From NCBI GenBank assembly GCA_033980235.1, contig CM067070.1, forward strand, positions 10,548,046 through 10,612,045: 64,000 nt of DNA, in the 5' to 3' direction. The translations under genes were made by a program, and so were the position numbers. Of the stretch, positions 36,561 through 48,674 are shown in pieces. The DNA comes from Diadema setosum. Its lineage: Eukaryota; Echinodermata; Echinoidea; Diadematoida; Diadematidae. Positions within the stretch are counted from its first letter, which is position 1. Each line of letters begins with the position of its first letter. The notes under the pieces were generated by a model. That model was not told where the DNA came from and searched no databases. It saw nothing but the letters and a program-made list of their open reading frames with translations.

Positions 36561-37828
36561 AACAGCCAGTGAGTGCTGCATATTTATTCAAATCAATAAA
36601 AAGATGCCTGTCCTATGATCAGGATACTGTTGGTTTGATTACTTGTGTATGCTCATGATTTTTTTTTTTCATTATGGCTATTACTAAGAGCATAGTTTTG
36701 TGGGTGTTAGGCCATTTGTCAATCAGTTGCAATAGAAACAACTTGATGCAAGAATTTCATTAACTTGAATGAAGATTTCTGTTACATCACAAATTTTTGA
36801 CCACATGTTTCAGAGGTTATGAAAATATGGGGAGTTTCCATTAAGCCTGTATTTCAGGTATTTTTTTCTTTCTTGCACGAAACATTGCCGAGATCAACGA
36901 GATCAAGCATTGTGGCGATGAATCAGGTTCTGAACAGGGTCTGCTTTTGTAGACTATTCTGTGCCTTTTGTTTGACAGAAGGGTGCAAAGTCTTGCCTCC
37001 ACCACAAACTTGTCTGGACTTGCCACCAACCACATGGCAGCAGCATTAGGGCAGGCACCATTTTGTCAGTGGGGGTGCAAAATTCATGAAGGGGCGAGAG
37101 AAACACAAGAGATGGAATAATTAAAGCCAAGCTTACTTATTTTGATGGGGCAACTGATTTTTTGAAGTAAACTATTGCTCTAGAGTGAAAAAGGAGGTAT
37201 GCTTCAACATATTCAGCAATAGGTATGAGGCAGATATTGCAAGGATTTTGTGCAGTGATTGGTAGAAATTTTTGTGGCCCCTCCTGGGCAGTGGAGAAGT
37301 GGTAGATTCCAAGTCCCCAGCTGATTTTACAAGAGTGTGTGCGCATACCACTTGAAACGATGAACCGACGTTTATATTTCTGCCAAACTTAGCAGCTTGG
37401 AAGCTGGAAATGTGAGTAAATTTTCAAATGTTACACTCTGTTCACTGTGAAATCTGTGAGGTGAATGTTTTCTGAAACAAGTGTGAGATCTGATCAGCTT
37501 GTTTTCCCAAATTGCCACTCATTTTGGTAAATATCTTGATGTTTTCCTGTCACATTGTACACTCCAAGAAGAGACAAATATATTGTTTCCTATAACAGCA
37601 TGCATTCATATGTTCAGACTCTGCTGCATGCTGCTGCTGTGATCAATGTGAGTTGTGACATGTTGCAATCTGTCATGTGGACTTATGGAATACATGGGAA
37701 AGCAGTACAATGTACATGTATTTTAGCTGCATGTTCACTAATATCTTATTCACTAACTTATGGCAGTCTGGAGATGTAGAGCCCATGCCCAATTTATTGA
37801 CCACGAAATAAAATTTTTATGTGCAGGA

Positions 37829-37975
37829 TGTATTTATTTATTTATTTATTTATTTATTCATTTATTTATTTATTTATCTATTTATTTGTTTGTTTGTTTG
37901 TTTGTTTAGTTATCTGTTTATTATTTATTTATTTTATTGATTTATTTATTAGTTTGTATGTTTATTTATTTATGT
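37829..37975. repeat. (TTTA)n / (TTTG)n microsatellite
   Basis: Long tattta array with a central tttgtttgtttg segment. Confidence 0.95.
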
Positions 37976-38124
37976 TTGGAAGATAATTTTTAGACTTACC
38001 TGCTTCAGCTTTGACATCGTATAATTACAATCTGACTTTTGCCATAGCTAATCAATTATTGTTGCATAATCATAGCTGGATGTGTACAGGAACTGCATAC
38101 CACTTGCTATATTCACAAATTGTT

Positions 38125-38350
38125 TACTGTATACGCCATATATTTCGCAAGTCTAAATTTTTGCAAATCAGGAATTCCCGACGATTTTGCGAGTGGTCTA
38201 TTTGCGATTGTGGAGTCCTATACTGAAGGGAAAAATGTACTCGCGTACATCACATCCACGTCGGGATCAGAGTCAATATTTTTGCATGTCTTTAATGTCG
38301 CGAATAGCACCCGACTCGCGAAATTCGTGTAATACTCGGCGTATACAGTA
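38125..38350 (+). mobile_element. MITE family K, CpG-rich copy
   Basis: The ends TACTGTATACGCCATATATT and tactcggcgtatacagta are inverted. The interior retains many CpG (cccgacgattttgcgag, acgtcgggatcagag, cccgactcgcgaaattcg), in contrast to the homologous copy at 24787-25014. Confidence 0.7.
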
Positions 38351-38542
38351 TTCTAAGTTAACTATGATGATTATTTGGCTGCATGGTGCTCTTCAACCAT
38401 GACAGCACCTGATTGAGGTGGAATGAAAGTGTCATAATGCACAGTTCCAAAACACTACTTGAGTTTGTCAAGGCTCAAAATAATCATCTCTTTTGCTCTT
38501 CTTGGATTCTACTTTTAATGGGATATTCTACCAAAGATGTTC

Positions 38543-38940
38543 TTAAAGGGGCTGTACAGTACTGGTTGAGGTGGGGATTCATATTTTGAACATTCCTAAG
38601 TGAGATAATGAGAAACCTCTTATGAAATATGAAAGAGCATGTAATTTTAAGAAGGATTCAATGTTTATTTGATGAAAATTGGTTTTCAGATGACTGAGAT
38701 ATGATCCAAAAAAGTGATAATAATAAAAGGCAACAGGCCACGCCTTTTATTAGGATCTCTTTGTTTCACATTGTTTTTGAATATCTCAGCCATTTAAAAA
38801 CTTATTTCCCCCACCAAATAAACTTTTGATACCCCTTAGAATTGCATGCTCTTTGACATCTCATAGAGTGGTTTCTGAATGTCTTGCAAAACATTAAAAG
38901 CTAAATCCTCGCCTCGACCAGAACTGTACACACCCTTTAT
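38543..38940 (-). mobile_element. TTTAAAGG family B MITE, copy 2
   Basis: Reverse-orientation match to 20138-20528 from TTAAAGGGGCTGTACAGTAC to ccagaactgtacacacccttta. Similarity is high throughout. Confidence 0.85.
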
Positions 38941-38999
38941 ACTGTGTTCACAGGAAATCTTCGTGTAATATTTATACTCCCGCATGATACATGAAGTGT

Positions 39000-39410
39000 A
39001 TAAGGGGCTATATAGGAATCGGCGTGTGGTCGGTCGGGCGTTCGGGTGGTCCGTTGCTTGCGCCGCGAACTCCTTCTACAGTTTTGAAGCAATTTCGATG
39101 AAACTTGGGTTACATGATGACATTGAGGTATAGATGTGCAAGACATGTTTTTTGTGTGTTTGTCAGAGAAGGCATTGCCATGGTAACCACAATTTTCCCA
39201 AAACCTTGTGGAGTGAACTACTTCCGCAGTATTTGAGCAATTTATTTCAAATTTGGTATGTATAACGATCTGTAGATGTAGTTATAAATGCAGGACACAC
39301 TTTGTGTTTGTACCTGTACCTGACAAGGCGTTGCCATGGTAACTGCATATTCTTCAAATTTTGTGGAGTGGACTACTTCCACAATTGTGAAGCAGTCAAA
39401 CTCACCAGGT
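39000..39410 (+). repeat. Tandem repeat, about 150-bp period, with X-boxes
   Basis: Three partial units are aligned on gaactccttctacag / gaactacttccgcag / gactacttccacaat at 39067, 39215 and 39370. The end of each complete unit carries gg-c-attgccatggtaac, giving ATTGCCATGGTAAC at 39174-39187 and GTTGCCATGGTAAC at 39330-39343. The first begins in a CpG-rich segment (cggtcgggcgttcgggtgg). Confidence 0.65.
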
Positions 39411-39760
39411 ACTCACAAACTACTTCACACATGTATACACACAGACAGACAGACACACACACACACAAAGACAGACACACACACATGACCTTTTATCAAA
39501 CCCAGGTTCAATTCTTTTTCATAGGAATCTGGGCTGCGGGAGCCGGGATATTAATCACCTTTATTGATACTTTATAGGTGGATTTGGATTATGTGGGATT
39601 CTGGGATTTTGCCAAGTGTATGAGTTCTTCTTATCAAACTGAAATAAAAGAGCCAGAATTGTAAGTTCAACTGCCGTACATGTGTCATGTATTCATGATA
39701 TAACGAAAATATAAAGAGAATTCCACAATTTTTATTTTCTATTTTTTACTGATTTATTTT

Positions 39761-39840
39761 TTTAAATTTATTTATTTATTTATTTATTTTTATTTATTTA
39801 TTTATTTTTTTATTTTTTATTTTTTTTTTTGGGGGGGGGG
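39761..39840. repeat. (TTTA)n followed by T10G10
   Basis: tatttatttattt array ending in a T run and ten G at 39831-39840. A short family A-like fragment (atataaagagaattccacaa) lies just upstream at 39701. Confidence 0.9.
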
Positions 39841-41039
39841 AGTTCACCATTTCGGTTGATTTTGGGCATGCACAGTTTGGTCGTCAAACTACCACAATTG
39901 GCAGTTGGTAGGATATACTTCTGTCCTTCTGAACGGGTGCAAAAAATCTCAGTATTGGCAATCGTGATCATTATCCCTCTATTTTGTCCGTGTGAATGCA
40001 ACTCATGATGATAGTATGACAAGATTTCTGGGAAAAGAGCTGATCGGTCCTTGTCGGCCTCTTATTGCTTGGCTAGGAATGGAAACTGTGTTGCGACATC
40101 CAGGCCTTGAGCAGCGAAGTGCTCAAATTATCACTATTAAATTGTTACGTGCTGCCTTTGTCTATCGTTGTCAAGTAATGTCTGTGCTGATATCAGTGTA
40201 CCATTCTGCTCCATTATGCTCCATTATTCAGCAGTCATCGAGTGGGTTGCGAAAGTAAAAGTTTGGCAGGGATGAATAAAAATTGCTCTGAAGGGTATAA
40301 TAGAAGTGTAGCCCTCATAGATGATGAGTTTAATTACCGTCAGCCTACTTTCGAGTGATTTATCGCATCGTTAATACCTGGCATAGTTCATTTCTCTGTC
40401 TCGCCTCTCCTTCTATTCCCTTCTCCCTCTCTTTCTCCTTGTACTCCTGCTCTATGCTTTCCTTTTGCATGTTATGAAATTCTGTGGGACTGTTTAAAGC
40501 CACCATTGAACATTAGGAGCAGTGATTCATTTTTTTTCCCTTGAAGTTATCACATTTGATACATATGTTTAGTTGCATCACAAAACACCCTCCCGTTCAA
40601 AAATTTTGCAATAAAGCCACAAATAATGTGGAGCTATGACAATTTTCTCAATATACTGTCATGGTGACCGTTTATTATTATTTTTTTTTAATAAAACTGT
40701 TATTCACATTTTGCATATTATCTTTGACAATACTCAACATTGATTATACTGATTAACATTTTCGTGTTTGCCATTTTATCTCTAACTCACATTTTTAGAA
40801 CAATGTTGAAGTACTAAAACTGTTCTTTTTTTTTCTACAAATGTTAGCAAGGAGCTGAAGGTATACATGTGTACCTCAGGCAGAGCTACTTTTGTTGTAC
40901 TTTGTCTGTGATTGCCTAGAGTTCACCATTGATCTCCCTTTGATTTCATCTGTTCCATTATTCTCATTCCTGATAATTTTCCCTCTTCCTCTTCTCTCTC
41001 TCTCTCTGTTTTTTCTCTTTCTGTCTTTTCTTCTCTCTG

Positions 41040-41336
41040 TCTCTATTTGTCTATCTATCTATCTGTCTATCTATCTCTATCTATCTATCTATGCATAAAT
41101 ATCTATCTGTCCATCTATCTATCTATCTATCTATCTATCCATCTATCCATCTATTTATCTATCCATCTATCCATCTATCCATCTATCCATCTATCTATCT
41201 ATCTATCCATCTATCTATCTATCTATGCATCTATCTATCTATCTATCCATCTATCTATCTATCCATCTATCCGTCTATCCATCTATCTATCTATCCATCT
41301 ATCCATCTATCTATCTATCTATCTATCTATCCATCC

Positions 41337-41369
<33 letters not shown>

Positions 41370-41400
41370 GTTATTAATCTATATCAATCTATCTATCTGT
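41040..41400. repeat. (CTAT)n/(CCAT)n tetranucleotide array
   Basis: About 360 bp of ctatctatccatctat units. Frames on the + strand encode S/I/Y/L/P/H repeats and are artefacts of the array. Confidence 0.95.
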
Positions 41401-41680
41401 CATCCTTTCTTCTTCCCTTCTTCTTGTCTCTCTCTGTCATAACTCTGGCTCTGTCAGCACTGAATCTGAGCAGTTTAATACAGTAGTCACCAGTCACAAA
41501 GTGTGACTGGCGACTTTCGTGGAACCAAAAATATTCGTCAGCATGAAACTTATGCGAATTTTTCATTGAGCCACGATTCACACACACAAAAAAAGGATAA
41601 AAGGGATGCTTGCAAAAGTTTCTGTCTACACAATGCACTGAATTTCAATGGCGATTTGCGAAAGTTCACATGCTGCAAAA

Positions 41681-41894
41681 CACTGTAAAAGTGGAAATTT
41701 TGCGCGGTATTGAAATTTTTGCACAATTTGCGGAGCCCGAAACTAGCGCGAAAATAAAAGCATGCAAATATTTTTGCTTGCGACGTGCTCCAGTAGTTGA
41801 TGTCTTGATTCCACGGAATTAAAAACACGCAAAACTCTTCTTACCCTGCGGAGCGCGAAAAATTAGTAGTGCAAAAATATCCACTTTTACAGTA
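41681..41894. mobile_element. 214-bp MITE with ACTGTAAAAGTGGA ends
   Basis: The left end CACTGTAAAAGTGGAAATTTT and right end aaaatatccacttttacagta are inverted repeats. The interior has gcgcggtattgaaatttttgc and cggagcgcgaaaaat. CpG content is higher than in the flanks. Confidence 0.75.
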
Positions 41895-41984
41895 GGTGGT
41901 CAGCTCCAATTCGCGAAAGTTTCATGTTGCGATTGTATCTGGTTTTGCAGTGTATTGTACAAACAGGGCTGAACACTAAGAAAC

Positions 41985-42128
41985 CAATTTTTCTACTGGT
42001 CCGACCCATCTGTCAGACCAGTAGGTACCCAGTTTTTCCATTTTTTACTGGTCCATTCCTGAAAAAGTTGCTGGTCCGACAGTGTTTTGTACTTGTCCTG
42101 GACCCTCGCACCAGTGCCAGTGTGCAGC
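41985..42128. repeat. Dispersed repeat J with CTGGTCC motifs, copy 2
   Basis: Second copy of the element at 7240-7395. actggtccgaccc-atctgtcagaccagtaggtacc forms an inverted pair. Confidence 0.7.
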
Positions 42129-42506
42129 CTCAGTACAAGTTTCCCCGCTGCCCAGACTGAAGGAGTAGACTTGTGCTGCAATCTTGATGAAAAAGGACTT
42201 TCCTCTTAATTATTAAGGAAAAGCTCCAAGCCCCAAGATGAAGTTGACTTCAATAAAAAGAGCAGTAATTAAACAGAACAGGAAATTTGATACAAACAAC
42301 TAAGTGGAAAAATTAAAACTTAGGCAGAAATATGAGAAAGCTTTTAAATTTTCAAAGCACCTGTGTTTTCTTTAAATAGTGATACTACTCACTGTTTCAT
42401 GCGGATGTAAGTTATAAAAGGAAAAGATGGTTTCACCTAAAAAAAAAAAAAAAAAAAGAGGTTCCCATTGACTTGCTCACAAGTCTTAAAACTGAATTTT
42501 GAGTGT

Positions 42507-42612
42507 GATGGAACAAGATTTCACAGACAGTGAAAGATGAGATGTACTCTTTTCAACATGGCGAAAATAGAGCATTCTCATCTTTCGCTGAATGCAAAAT
42601 CTCGTTCCATTG
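42507..42612. repeat. Imperfect 106-bp inverted repeat (hairpin)
   Basis: gatggaacaagattt...cagtgaaagatgaga at the left pairs with tctcatctttcgctga...aaatctcgttccat at the right. The arms are about 35 nt around a spacer that includes ttcaacatggcg. Confidence 0.6.
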
Positions 42613-42774
42613 CACGAAAATAATCATCACTATTTGTGTTATAGCAGATTTTATGCAACACCATCTAGACATTCATGTGTTTTATCCAATGTACACGCCA
42701 TTTCTCAGGGAATTATACCACAAAGTGATTGATAGAAATGATCGGTAATAACATAATGAGTGTTTGTAATGGAC

Positions 42775-43132
42775 TGAATGCGCACTGCAAAAGTATGCAT
42801 ATTGTGACATTAGAGGAGTGTGATGGCACAGCACTGCGAGTTGAAGGTAGCAAAGGTCAGAGGTCAAAGATTGAGATCAAGTTCTGAAAGTTCAAAGTCT
42901 ACAGAGTACACAAATGTAGCTTTATAACATCATGCATCAGATCTTAAATGTGGTATCAGCGTATGAATGCGCACTGCAAAAGTATGCATATTGTGACATT
43001 AGAGGAGTGTGATGGTACAGCGCTGCGAGTTGAAGGTAGCAAAGGTCAGAGGTCAAAGATTGAGATCAAGTTCTGAAAGTTCAAAGTCTACAGAGTACAC
43101 AAATGAAGCTTTATAACATCTTGCATCAGCGT
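42775..43132. repeat. Recent tandem duplication, 189-bp period, each with a DR1 site
   Basis: The block from tgaatgcgcactgcaaaag through ggtcagaggtcaaagattgag to cagagtacacaaatg appears at 42775 and again at 42964 with only a few differences. AGGTCAGAGGTCA (DR1, the HNF4/RXR/COUP-type nuclear-receptor arrangement) is at 42854-42866 and 43043-43055. Confidence 0.85.
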
Positions 43133-43721
43133 AGTAAATGTCCATTTTGAGGAAAAGAGTACATGTTTGTTATTATTTCTGTCATATATTTGTTTCTGTT
43201 ACTGTCTTTTATTTGCTTATTTTATTCTTTTTTTTTATAAAAGAAAGAAAAATAGATATGCTGTGTTCATGGCAAATGTTGCCCTTTTGTCTGGGGGTTT
43301 TCTCATGGCCTTTTTCTTAGAATTGCATCAGATTTGGTAAAGAGTGAATATTTGTTTCTGTTTCTGTCATATATTTGTTTCTTTTATCTTAAAAAAAAAA
43401 AAAAAGTTAGCTCTGCTCTTGTTGGTGGCAATCATTTCCCTCTGATGCTTCTTGGAATCAAGTCTTTCCTGGTTGAGAGAGATGTGGAAGTGAAGTGAGG
43501 AAAGAAAGTAAAAAAAAAAAATCATTGACTGACGCCCTGATTTCCTGTTGAGTAGGAATTTGGGGTTTTACTTCCATGGTATGTTTTTATCATTAAGCAT
43601 GAAATGAAAAAAGACACAGGCTGCATTCATATCTAGTTCGAGAGACAGAATCACGTTTCAAAATGCATTTTGAAAGGCATTTACGAATGTGGTTTGAAAT
43701 GCGAATTCTCTGGGTGCTGCA

Positions 43722-43752
<31 letters not shown>

Positions 43753-43769
43753 TCATGAATCCTACAAAT

Positions 43770-44030
43770 CCCACAAGCAAAAACCAAAGCTTTTGAATGC
43801 ACATTTTTGTATGCTGGATCTATTGTCTGGAACACTTTGCCAAAACAACCCTGCCTATGATGTGTTTTAGAAGAAATGTTTAGAAGGAAACTTCTGACTG
43901 AACTGTTTCAATTGTAATTATGTTGTCTCTATATTTTGTGAATGTCTTTAAATGTTGACTGTACAGCGCTTTGATTAGGTCCTGTAAAAGCACTCAATAA
44001 GAAATAGTTATTATTATTATTATTATTATT
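43770..44030 (+). repeat. LINE 3' end (CR1/L2-like) with (TTA)n tail
   Basis: At 43828 the frame reads WNTLPKQPCL, then a TGA, then CVLEEMFRRKLLTELFQL and a stop at 43915. This is the typical 'WN-LP...FK-KLK--LF' end of LINE ORF2. It is followed by gactgtacagcgctttgat and a (TTA)n tail (44008-44030). The internal stop and missing upstream sequence make it a dead 3' fragment. Confidence 0.65.
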
Positions 44031-44475
44031 CTTAAGTGCAATTTGAGTATTGTCACTGTGGAGTTGCTTTGTGCCGTTCGACCCAGGAAGTAGAGGTCAA
44101 GTGAGGCACATGTTTGTTTGTTTGATTGTTTGCTTGCTTGTTTTTAACCGATGGCATGTACTGAGTATATTGGCAGTTGACTATCATAGCAGCTTGGAGA
44201 TATACGTTAAAGTGTTTCAAAATGACATTGCATATATCTACTTGCAGAATGGCAATCATGGTCTCAAACGAATTTCAAAATGCCCTTGGAACAGCATTTC
44301 AAATTGGCATTTCTAAATGCGTTTGAAAACATGGCTGCATTTATCGATTTGCCCGAAAATGCCTCAAACACTTTCAGTAGTGTCATCCTACCTCAGAAAT
44401 TTGTTTAGATGTATATGCACCGTCAGTTTCCCCAGCTGATTTAACTGTACCGTCATTACTGTGAAAAGCATTTCT

Positions 44476-44566
44476 ATCCTGTTGAGGACGGGCTGATTTT
44501 GCTACAACACGCATTTCCCATAGACCCTTGCCCGAGTGTACTCGGGACTCGACGTCAATGGGTTAA
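44476..44566 (-). mobile_element. 93-bp piggyBac-like MITE E, copy 3
   Basis: Reverse orientation: tcctgttgaggacggg...gacgtcaatgggttaa, with ttgctacaacacgcatttcccatag inside. Confidence 0.7.
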
Positions 44567-44879
44567 GGTGTACAATTGTAGCTAAAGATGGAAATGCATT
44601 GGTTGCCCTTTGCCACAAGTGAACCATAATGTTAGCATTGTTCAGCCACATATTTAATGCCTCAGTGACTCTGCAGATACGCACATGTTACAATACATGC
44701 TTGCCGACGGTGCAAAGGTGGGGCTCACCCGTGAAATTTTGATGCAAGAGCGTTATCAGAATTTGACAATTCAACCAATACTGAATGATTATAAGAAAGA
44801 GACAAATTTTCAGCTGTGATACTGTGTTATGGATTGGCAGGCTCAAGGCATTGAACCATTGCTCTACAAGATTTTTAGT

Positions 44880-46640
44880 TCGAAATGAACACATCAGTTA
44901 AAGTGTGAGGAAAGTGGGACAATCTGTTTAATAATTATGAATTTGCAAAGTTCTAGTACTGCCTTGGCAGCATAAAGAAAACTAAAATAATTTGTGCTGT
45001 CACAGTAGTACAATGATATAAGGAAATATATAAAGGCATTCAATGCATTTTAATTTTCATATCATAGTGAAAGAGTGCCTGACTATTAACCCTATCTCTG
45101 TCACGGGCCGATTAAATCGGCCCAAAAACTGCAATAGAAATGCTTCGGCCGATATTATCGGCCCTATTTTGATTGACAGATTACTTCAAAGGCTATGACA
45201 CTACCACTCTATAAACTCATTTGTGATTGGCTGACAGTGTAAGGAAACGATTTCCAGCCTGAAAAAAGCTTCCCCACCCTTAACCAATCAGGACAGCTTT
45301 CTCAAAGTCCAAGAAATTGTGGTGGCCCCGCCCATGTTCATTTGCATTCAGACTGCAATGTTTTGTGTACAGTTGTGCCATGTGTGGAGAACTTACACGA
45401 ATCTGTATATGTGGGACTGTAATAGAGATCGCCGCGAGCGATGAAAAGATCGTACACGTGGGTCAATTTCATCTATTTTATCTAAGTCAAAATAGTAAAA
45501 CATGAAGTGAAAACATTCAGATTAGGGATTTCAACATCTCTGAATTCTGTGAAGGGGTATAGTTTCAGTAATATTGGCCTCATAAATGATCTGAAGAATA
45601 GATGAACACTGCATATTCGGTGCAGCAGTTGCAACTGTTTACTCAGCACTAACAGCAGTGCAATGGGTCTCTAGTTAGCCGGGGCCAGCGGGGCAGGTGT
45701 AGGGAGCAAAAGGGTTACAGTAGCTTCCTGCTGGCGGCCTGAAGCTGTACAGTCTTGATGTTGGGGTATGTTTGACTGTTTATTATTATTACATGATGAA
45801 ACCGTCACTATGCGAAACTTCAGTTCAATGCAGGTTTATCATAAAGAAAATGACTGCTGTGATAGTTAATTCTGTTTCAATAAGGAAAGTGCAGAAAGTC
45901 ATAGACTAGCATATGAAATCTTATGATGATCAACTGGAAGGCATGGACACTCCAACGTCTGAATATTTTCAATAACATTTTTTATCCTTAGGTTATCTTA
46001 TCACTATGGCATTATTGTAGGACAAGATTAATATACATTTGAAAGAAAAAAGCACAATTCAATTTATATTTTCAGCTTGACAAGATACAAACACGAATTG
46101 TCTATTTTCAGGCCAACATCGGTCACAAAATCAGAAATTACACAAAATGTGTGAAATCTAGGTTGTAATTGCCACAGACTTTTGTTCATAAAATGAAAAG
46201 TACTGATGCTACTGATGAAAAAATCATACCATCTGAAAGCTGAATAAATTCTCTACAACATCTATGAGACCTTTTTGTGATGCAAGCTCATGTTGTATGG
46301 AAAAATGAGGTGGTAACATGTAGAAATAAGTCTGCATTGATAATTATGTGACATAAGAGGGCGTCCTACTTAAAGATGAAGTGCGCCCTCACTCAGATTA
46401 TTATGGAAAATGAAAGTTTAGACCATAAGCTTTCAAATGATGTATAACATGACACATTTATGTCAATAATAATAATCAGAAATGGCCATCAACAATCTTG
46501 TGTCTGTGCACTGCAAAATGTCTGAGCAGTCTGGCTTCAGCGTATGTGACAGATATAGGGTTAAACCTCTTTCAAGAGACATATGAATGCGATATACCCC
46601 TGACATATTAAATAGTAAGTTACAAGTTGAAGGAATGTGT
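44880..46640. mobile_element. Decayed family A element split by a piggyBac-like insertion
   Basis: The left part at 44888-45085 has gaacacatcagttaaag, gaggaaagtgggacaat and agtgaaagagtgcctgacta. The family sequence resumes at 46565 with acctctttcaagaga and atacccctgacatattaaatag, matching the family A middle. The insert occupies 45090-46560 with TTAA on both sides. Confidence 0.55.
45090..46560. mobile_element. 1.47-kb non-autonomous piggyBac-like element
   Basis: It is flanked by TTAA at 45086-45089 and 46561-46564. The termini CCCTATCTCTGTCAC and GTGACAGATATAGGG are inverted with one mismatch. Two GGCCGAT palindromes lie just inside the left end (45105-45123 and 45147-45163). Inside are ccaatcaggacagc and a CpG-rich gatcgccgcgagcgatg. 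No frame resembles a DDD transposase, so it would depend on one encoded elsewhere. Confidence 0.75.
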
Positions 46641-48417
46641 TAATAGCAATGTGGTCTTTAAAAAAAATATTGAAAGCACTGAACTTTATACCTTCAGTCT
46701 GCAAATTAAGATAGAAATAGTGTAGATCCGTCCAAACACATCAAAAATCTCAACTCATCTTTATAGTTGACTCAAAATGCTACTTTCGGGCGTACTGCTG
46801 AAGCAACTCGTGCAACTTTTGTAGGTTTTGTGATATGTGGTCTCATATTAAGTGATTGAGAGAGAAGGAGATAGACAGACAGACAAACAGACAGAGGGAG
46901 AGATGTAAGTAAATAAAATGCTGATCGCACAATTTCTTTAATTCTTGATTCTTGCAATATATGTAATACTGAATGGAGTTACAACAGAAAAGTCATGAAA
47001 GCCATGTTTTTGCTGAAAAGTACTTACACAAATATAGGTTTATGGGACCCTTATTGAGTGATATTCATTTGATACAAAAATGTGTCTGCAAATTCTTGGG
47101 CTGTGGCCAGCTTCTTGTTTAGATTGTGTTAGCTTACACATTTGCTTGTTTGCTTAGAACTTGGAATTGTTAAGGCATCAATTTTTATTTTCTTTTTGTT
47201 GTGTTTTTCAATTCATGATTTTCAAAACTGAAGCACAATTTTCTGAAGCCAGTCTTTAGGTAGTACATTTGCATTAGATTTCTGGGTTGATTACACTGCT
47301 ATTAACCAGCTGTACCTGGTCTTTGTCATGGCATGATATTAATTAATTTCTTGCCATGGATATTGACCTGATTTAGAATTACATCTACTAGTAGGACTCG
47401 ACAACCAAGTGGGAATGAATCTCACCCGGAGACCAAGTAAACTGTAATGAGTGCTAGATTTTCATCTTCTTCTTTTTTTTCCTATCTGAGAAAATACATT
47501 GGAGTTAGATATCCCATATTCAGCTGCAATAGCTGGTCTTCCATGGGTCCAGTTGGATACCCATTATTGTTAGGCAGAAATACAATGTACTTCACCGGAT
47601 TAAACACCCTGCCCTGTGTTATGAATAAAAGTGAAGCGGGATATATACAAACTGTGAACAGAAGTTGTAATAAAACTGTTTCTCGAACAAACCATGTACA
47701 GTTATGATTTATTGAGAAAAATAGTGATATCTCCTTATGTTTAAGGCTTCATTGCAAAATTTTTATGTGGTAGACTAGGATATGTTTGTGATACAACTGA
47801 CCTACATATGCATCAAATGTGATAACTCAAGATTTTTTTAAATCACTGCTCCCAATAGAAAATAGTACCTTTAAAAGAAAATACATGTACTCCTCTACCA
47901 CACGAGAAGAAATATAGATTGGAACCTCACTTCATGCAGTTGAACTTGCTTAGGGAAGTCTAAGAGGGTGTGTGTTTAGGGAGCCTGGAAGCTTATGATG
48001 TGTAGCAGTTCACAATCATTGTCAGAATTAGCAATGACCTTGTTAAATGACCACAGATGTGTTACAAGGAAGGCAAGGTGTTAGCCCGTGATTAGATGTG
48101 TTGTTTGCTGCCTGCCTGTCATTTTTACCATAACTTGGCCTGGTGGAAGCAAGTTTGTATCCTCTTCAGGAAGTAGTGCCCCGGTTCTTCCTTCTTCGAT
48201 CTCTCGAAAACCAGAAAAATGTTTTCCCTTCCCCCCTCCCCTCCCCTCCTCCTCAACCCCACCCCCATCCCCCAGGGGGTTACTGGTTTGGTAGTGTCTG
48301 CAATGAATATTCATGACTGCTGCATTTGGCAGCACCAGCACAGATTGGTGGGCCTGAGTTTCCAGGCAAACCACTTCCTCATGCTCACAGAGCTCCCATT
48401 GGTTTGCTGAGTCAGTA

Positions 48418-48674
48418 CCAGGCGGATTAGCCCCGCCCCTCTCTGGGCAAACTCATGAATATTGAACAGTGTGTCTGCTATGTCACCTTTGCCAGCGAGA
48501 GTCTGGCATGCATATTCATGTCCCTAAAGTTACTGGCTGCTGCTTGATTGGTGAGTCACAGGTCATGTGATTAGGCGTTCCGTGAGTCAGAAGTGGCCAT
48601 GTGAAATCAGATGCTATTTAAACACAGTGATTGGTACCCCGTGTTTATTCCATCTAGTGCACTGGGGTGAGTCA
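48418..48674. promoter_or_regulatory. Cluster of four AP-1 (TGAGTCA) sites
   Basis: TGAGTCA at 48418 (within TGCTGAGTCAG, an NF-E2/MARE-type extension), 48552, 48583 and 48668. An Sp1-like GCCCCGCCCC is near 48431 and octamer/POU-like ATGAATATTCATGA (48303), tcatgaatattga and gcatattcatg lie nearby. An enhancer or promoter role is inference. Confidence 0.4.

Noticed and set aside
41047..41486. 131-codon frames rich in S, I, Y and L
   Set aside because: Direct translation of the CTAT/CCAT array.
41993..42181. 62-codon frame on the - strand in repeat J
   Set aside because: The homologous copy at 7240 has a stop in the same frame, so coding is not conserved.
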